This document shows positions 58,655 to 64,000 of a DNA stretch of 64,000 nucleotides, in pieces (the stretch's first letter is position 1; the number at the start of each line of letters is the position of its first letter). A program made the translations under genes and the position numbers. The notes beneath the pieces were generated by a model. The model worked only from the letters and a program-made list of their open reading frames with translations, made no database searches and had not been told where the DNA came from. Source of the stretch: Mermis nigrescens (taxonomy: Eukaryota; Nematoda; Enoplea; Mermithida; Mermithidae); NCBI GenBank assembly GCA_036768485.1, contig JAVLUZ010000352.1:62001-126000 (forward strand). Direction: 5' to 3'.

Positions 58655-59670
58655 GACCATACGTGTACAGCATGGGAATTCTGGGGGACAAGCCCGAAAA
58701 TTCTTCTAAAATGTGGCTCTTTGGGCTAAACAACGATGAGTAAATTCCGACTCAGTAACAAAAGAAAAGAGTCGATGAGGTGCTGATGATTTATTAGGAG
58801 AAAAAGGAAACAAAAAATAGGTAAGTACGTTAATTCGGATGTATAATTTACGAAACGCACCGTTTAGACATTTGTCGTTAGTTCGTCTCGATTGTTAACG
58901 CTTACATTTCGCTGCTTAGCCGCTTAGCTCCGAAAAACTGTTTCACTGTTATAACGCCCGATTATTCCGTTCGCTAAAACTTGCTCGTTCCTTCCGTTCC
59001 GATCCGATCCGGCTGCTTCTGATTTCTGATCACGTTACTAACTAAGCATTTCGCCAACTATGTACCTCCCGCCTTCGATCGGAGCTTCCTCCATTTATAT
59101 TCGAAGTTTTACTTAATTCCTTAATTTAGCTTGCCTCGAGAAGCTTATGCTTCGCTAGGGCGTTGACTGTGGCCCTAGTTTTACCTCGCTTCTCCAGCTT
59201 TACTATATGTTGTTCTCGCTTTACTCGCTACGATAAGTGCAAACACGTTAGCTTTTGTACACTTTCATTTTAAGCATATTTTGAGTGTTTTGACAGATTA
59301 CGTGTCTGAGTAACACATTCGCGCAATTGTTAAGGCTAAAACATTTTCGACGAGATTTTCAAAAACAAGTTATTAATAAAACAGACTATAGGCGTGCGGA
59401 AGAATAAAAACGTTGAATACAGTAAGAATAATGCTTAACCACTTAAAAAGATGAAAAGCGTCTGAAAAGATGCATTAATCACTCTTTTGTCACAGATTCA
59501 CGTCAAAAACACTGTTTTTTTGGCGTTTCAGGCAATGCTCGATCTTTATAAAACATAAAAGGCACGAAAGAAATCTTAAAAAATAGTCAAAAAATGTACA
59601 TATGGCGCGAAGTCCCCAAAATTCGAGACTCTTGAGCCAAAAATGAGCTAAAAAACACGGCAAGTACTAA
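58655..59670 (+). repeat. R4 copy interrupted by a 0.76-kb insertion
   Basis: R4 sequence runs 58665-58740 and resumes at about 59501 ('cacgtcaaaaacactg', 'ggcgtttcaggcaatgctcg'). In the uninterrupted copy at 11640 these are contiguous. The insert (58741-59500) is richer in C and T ('ccgatccgatccggctgctt') and has no recognised terminal repeats. It may be a solo LTR or another element. Confidence 0.55.
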
Positions 59671-59839
59671 ATATCGTTTAATATGCGAATCAATACAAAA
59701 AATGTCAATTTACTTGTAAATTTTGTCATTTACCCAGACTAGGTGGAATTAAATGGAAATAAAATTCATCCTCCTGCCACGCTGAAACTTCGTTTTTAGA
59801 CATTTCTCACGGAGTAGATTTGAAATCAATCTTGAAAAA

Positions 59840-59950
59840 GTTACGTGGATCCCCGTGAAAATAGCACCGAAAATTCAATTCTACGGGTCTATCGATTTCG
59901 GAGAGGGGACCGCCGGATTCTCGGGGGGTCCAGATCCCCACATATGTCTG
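59840..59950 (+). repeat. R2 dispersed repeat copy
   Basis: 'aatagcaccgaaaattcaatt', 'ctacgggtctatcgatttcg' and 'ccgccggattctcggggggtc' are R2 sequence. Confidence 0.55.
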
Positions 59951-60048
59951 TGGTGCAAACCCATTAGAAGGTCGAAAAAGTACTAGAAAATTTTGGTTTC
60001 TTGCGTTATTTCTCATTGTGCTCTATCGCTTATTGGAAGCGTAGCAAC

Positions 60049-60285
60049 CATAGGTGGGCGGCACCAAAGTTCTAGCGGCTGCTCGATTTCTTCAAAGGTC
60101 AAAAATGGCCTTAAAAATGGTGGTATGGCGAAAAAAGACCATTTTTTAACGTTTCTCATCGAGCACTATCCATTGGCATCAAAAAATTGCGAAAATAACA
60201 AAAAAATTATAAAAATTGAATTCTGGGGGGTATTTTGCTTTCTGGGGATGCATACCCCTAAGCCCCCACCCCACGCCCAAGTATG
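60049..60285 (-). mobile_element. MITE-1 copy k
   Basis: Reverse copy from CATAGGTGGGCGGCACC to 'cacgcccaagtatg', with the core 'cgagcactatccattggcat'. The flanks GTAGCAAC and ATAACAAC match at 6 of 8. Confidence 0.78.
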
Positions 60286-60736
60286 ATAACAACTGAAGGC
60301 TTACGTAAAACAAGTACCTACCTTTACGGTAGGTACAGTAAATCAAGGACTTTCTTGCAAGTTTAATTTAATTTAAAAAAATTAAGATTTAAGGAATTTA
60401 TGACCTTAAAACAGTAATAAACCTCAAAACATTGATAATTATGATAAAAATTTGTTTTGGTAGACTGCCCAAAGCACGAAACACTTTGATTATGTAGATC
60501 AAGTCGTATGTTTTTCAAATAGAGCAGACAAATTAAATCTATTCTGACGCCTTCCACATATAGAACTTGAAAAGCTCGCTTAGATATTGACAATCACTCT
60601 AAAATCTTTAGACGCTATGAGGTGAAAATATATAAAATGGCAACAGAAAATAACCGTTAAAAATTCAAAAATTAATGATGATAAAAAATTTATGCTCAAC
60701 TTTTTCGGAAAAATTCTCAAAATAATTATGACTTAC

Positions 60737-61221
60737 CCTTCCCTTTACCGTGATGTTTCAATAGTCGAAGGTCGTCAAAACGCCGTTCCAATCTATGTTA
60801 AACTCTAACTGCTTTACATACTCTAGCAATCAAAAATTCAATTATGCGCGATTTTTCGCGACCTTTCTAAATACGTATGTTATTTTTGCACGAAAATCAT
60901 TCTCTAAAGAGTTGCGCTTAAAACAATTACTATAATGCATAAGCATAGGCACCTGGCGGACATCTATGCGAAAAGACGAAAAAACAAATTTCTGTTGTGT
61001 TAAACACAACAAGTTTGTTTGATGTCAAATAAATGTCGAACAAACGCTCATTTCCTGCTGCTCTATAATTTCCCATAGAGCTAAAGCATTGAAAACGATG
61101 GTACTGGAGCTAAAGTCAGACTAGTCAAAGTTCTGGACATGGAGTTGATAAAGATCAGAAAAAATGCTGATGAACTGATTCATTTGGCTAAAACCCCGTT
61201 CTAGCTTGGGGTAAATGGGGG
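60737..61221. mobile_element. Decayed piggyBac-like MITE copy
   Basis: Ends 'ttacccttccctttacc' and 'ggtaaatgggggttaa' are degenerate versions of the 12-bp repeat at 3750-4304. The right TTAA is intact (61222-61225). The interior 'gcataagcataggcacctgg' matches 3953-3972. Confidence 0.65.
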
Positions 61222-61499
61222 TTAAGCTAAATATTCTGATTATAAAAACAGAAAAGAACATTTTGATTGAGAAGCAACTATAGATGTTTATATATGCAAG
61301 AGCTGAATGAAAGATCAAACAGATCGATGGATGTGTGGGTGGAAAAGTGTTATATCTTGTTTGGATTAGGGCAACTATTCAATAGCACGTCAGCGATCCA
61401 CGTACAGTCGAGTAGATTTACCTTTTAGCTAAGCACACATATAATCATAGCTGAAAATGAACATAGCTTAAACACATAGATGACGTAAGTATCATACCG

Positions 61500-62300
61500 T
61501 GCGTCCCTATAGGATTACAATACTATTATATCGCACCACCTTATAAGATAGGCAATGCCGTAATAGTCCGCACCATATGTGGGCGGCACCAAAGCTCGGA
61601 GGGGGAGTGTAAGATTTAATCGAGGTCAAAAAATGGCTTATAAATGGTGGGTAAGCGAAAAAACACCATTTTTCAAAGTTTTTCATCGAGCAATATCCAT
61701 TGGCATCAAAAACTTGCGGGAAAAAAATTTCAAAAATTGAATTCTGAGGGTATTTTAATTTATGGGGGTATTTCGGTCTCTGGGGTGCATACCCCAACCC
61801 CCACGCCCAGGTATGGTCCACACCCTCGACTCTTGTCAGATTACAATATTATAACATCGCACATCTTATAAGATAGGCACTGATATAGTGATCAGCATCC
61901 AAGGCTTTTTAACGAAAGGGACTTAGACAGCTGCTAAACAGTATAAGATAGATAACACAATAAGATAGGACGTAGATAAGCAATGCACACTATAAGATAG
62001 GGCGTAGGTAAGCATAGTACACAAATAAGCATAGGGCAACGAGGAACCAAACTGGGAGGGGGTCCTTTACTCAGTAAAAGATGGGCACTTAATAAACATA
62101 GAAAAAAGGGGGACTGAAGAGGGACTATTTTTCACCCTACTTTAAAGTTTTTAAAAAAGAAGCTTTTAGGACAAGAGGGGGCCCTATTGGAGGGGGTCTT
62201 CTACACTGCACTTTTAACAAAAAGGCTTTACGACAAGAGGAGTCAGGGAAAAAAGAGTCCCTTACACTACAACACAGTATAAGATAAGCCTATGATAAAA
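61500..62300. repeat. Degenerate 'tataagataggc' tandem tract
   Basis: The monomer 'cttataagataggcaatgcc' and variants ('agataggacgtagataagc', 'agatagggcgtaggtaagca') recur on both sides of MITE-1 copy l. They are related to the minisatellite at 38165-38575. No coding content was seen. Confidence 0.55.
61574..61815 (-). mobile_element. MITE-1 copy l
   Basis: Reverse copy from CATATGTGGGCGGCACC to 'cacgcccaggtatg'. The flanks GTCCGCAC and GTCCACAC match at 7 of 8. It is inserted within an 'ataagataggc' repeat tract. Confidence 0.82.
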
Positions 62301-62519
62301 ATAGGATGAGCAGGGGATAAAGAGGGAAGAAAAAATACTTTATGCTGCATTACACTACTGTTCACCACAACGCACACAGCATAGGCTGAGAGATGGAGGT
62401 CAGAAGAGGGAGGGGGTCATATACCACTTTACGCTACTGTGCAACACTGTACACTACTTTCCACTTTACACTTTACTTTGCATTTTTTACTGCTTTTTAA
62501 GCGTAGTACACGCATAAGC

Positions 62520-62780
62520 ATAGGATGAGAGGATGTGGGTCACTACAGCTACAAGAGGGTCACTACAGCAACTATACCTATTTTATTGAGCAAGTTTGAT
62601 GATGGTTTAAAAATGCTACCGTAGGTCACTACAGCCACTGGGGGTCATTTCATGTAAGCATGATGGGTTCATCATAACTACCGGGGGTCACGACAGCCAA
62701 TGAACTAATTGAATTGAGAAAATGTGATGATGGATCGAAACTGCAACATGAGCGCACTATAGCCACCATATCAATTTTAG
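62520..62780. repeat. Degenerate 'gggtcactacagccac' repeats
   Basis: The motif GGGTCACTACAGCYAC appears at about 62537, 62557, 62621 and 62685, with a weaker 'gcgcactatagccacc' at 62753, spaced irregularly. This is probably a decayed minisatellite. Confidence 0.55.
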
Positions 62781-64000
62781 CGTACATCTACTCGTAATGG
62801 TAACGGGGGTTCACAACACCAAAGTTTAGCCGATCTGAGTATAACCTCGATGGGGTCATTCTACTACCAAGGCAAGTGTACAACTATTTGGCAATTAGGT
62901 CATAGTGATAATTATATACATGCAAATTAATCATTTTGTCAGCCTTAGGCTCTTCAAAAAACATGATATTGTTCGAGTAAACTTCAACTAGTGGAACAGT
63001 GTTCGAAGAGCACTAATAGTTATATGTTTTCGTTTGTACGAAGAGTCAAGAGTAGTACAAAAGCAGTTTCAATAATTTTAATGCCAGCAATCAATATCAA
63101 AATTCAGTGATAAACATGGACATAATCCACCTATAACCAAACATATCTCCGCCTTTTTCACGAACTTGTAAATTCAAATAATTTTAAATTCACCAGCTTA
63201 CCAACAGTAGGATAACGAGCGAGACGAACCTTGTTGTTTACTTCTTCCGGTTTCGAATGCATTCATCGGATATTTCAGAAATACGACATTTGCTTATCGC
63301 GCGATTCCATGCTCCAGACTAAAAAAATAGACTATATTTTTTATCGACAAGATAAGCGAAAAAAACCACTAACCTTAAAGAGAGGAACCCAAATCTCAAA
63401 CATAGGAAGCTTTCGCTACCTACATGATTATATCACCTCCCGCATGGCAAAAGGGTCTAAGTACAGTTTTGATTTTTTGAGAAAAACGAGTTCAAAGTTT
63501 TTGACTTAGACCTTTCAGTGTACCCAGACCCTTAAGGTTCTGACGTTTTGCAAGTGAATTCTCATTCTTATGGTACGAGACCATGTTTAACGTGTAGAGC
63601 TTCTCGAGACGAATCGAATGATATGTCTAACTTCATTCTGGCCTAGGGATGCACTTAGACCCTTTTGCTATGCTATTGACGGTATCTATATGCATGCATA
63701 CAAACATAGTTCGTTCAATTCTTCCCAAACAGACATGTTAAAACAATTAAGAAACGGTTTAGGTAGGTACTGTATCAATTAAAGTTACATCCGCAATTAT
63801 GCAGATAGGATGTGGCCTCTATTCTTGTTTCTTGAAAAAAATTTCAGTCTCTGCATACAAACCTGTGAAGAACAGCATCCATATAGACGCAAAATGCGCT
63901 TTAAGTTGTTTAAAAAATCTTTTTTTTACAACTTATCTGAAAAGAGTTTATTTAAGAAAGTATGACAAGACTGCTTTTCTAAATTATGAAAGCTAGTTAC
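62781..64000. other. AT-rich end of the window, no recognised gene
   Basis: A 92-codon open frame at 63231-63509 and a 65-codon one at 63799-63996 show no recognisable domain, leader or splice context. Either could be chance or an exon whose partners lie beyond the window. Confidence 0.4.

Noticed and set aside
63231..63509. A 92-codon open frame as a gene
   Set aside because: No recognisable domain, leader, splice signal or polyadenylation context was seen. Its length is not exceptional for six-frame scanning of 64 kb.

Overview
The window looks like AT-rich, repeat-laden nuclear DNA of an invertebrate, most likely a nematode. This is an inference from astacin metallopeptidases carrying ShKT domains, GT-AG introns with short TTTTAG/TTTCAG acceptors and AATAAA signals just after the stops. 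Introns of 0.4-3.9 kb and dense transposon debris point to a large, non-compact genome. No species call is possible from sequence alone. There are no rRNAs, CRISPR arrays or prokaryotic operons.

The coherent content is two tandem paralogous genes on the minus strand. Gene B (10 exons, 56925 down to 37034) joins in frame to 2475 nt, 824 residues: signal peptide, propeptide, astacin (M12A) catalytic domain and ten ShKT domains in five exons. Gene A (28717 down to 16251; 7 usable exons) joins in frame to 1566 nt, 521 residues, with the same front half and four ShKT domains. An eighth exon in A is decayed by three 1-base insertions. Both would be secreted zinc proteases whose Cys-rich tails probably tether them to cuticle, matrix or substrate. 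The ShKT exons are symmetric phase-1 modules of about 297 bp, which explains how the tail could grow or lose units without breaking the frame. Flanks of the two genes also resemble each other (about 14.6-30.2 kb versus 35.4-58.6 kb), so a unit of roughly 16-23 kb was duplicated. A third copy of the upstream flank at 10.2-11.6 kb hints at a lost or distant third unit.

Layout: 1-14.4 kb holds repeats, with nested hAT-like and piggyBac-like elements and one small membrane-protein ORF at 8819. 14.6-30.2 kb is gene A and its flanks. 30.2-35.3 kb is a transposon and microsatellite belt: a perfect 24-bp hairpin, a 0.7-kb ATT tract, a hAT-like element, stacked MITEs and a Tc1/mariner relic. 35.4-58.6 kb is gene B, whose introns hold a Helitron, a tRNA-Thr fragment, a 1.9-kb TIR element and a hAT MITE sitting on a splice donor. 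58.6-64 kb is repeats and degenerate tandem arrays.

Most of the remaining DNA belongs to a few dispersed families, described here from the window itself. MITE-1 is about 250 bp with ends CATAGGTGGGCGGC/CATACCTGGGCG and 8-bp target duplications, 12 copies. The other three are a 'gaattctgggggtc' family (R2), an 'actacgttatt...tctggtcaattt' family (R3) and a family carrying the palindrome GGCGCGAAGCGCC (R4). Repeat names are mine, and family limits are by eye.
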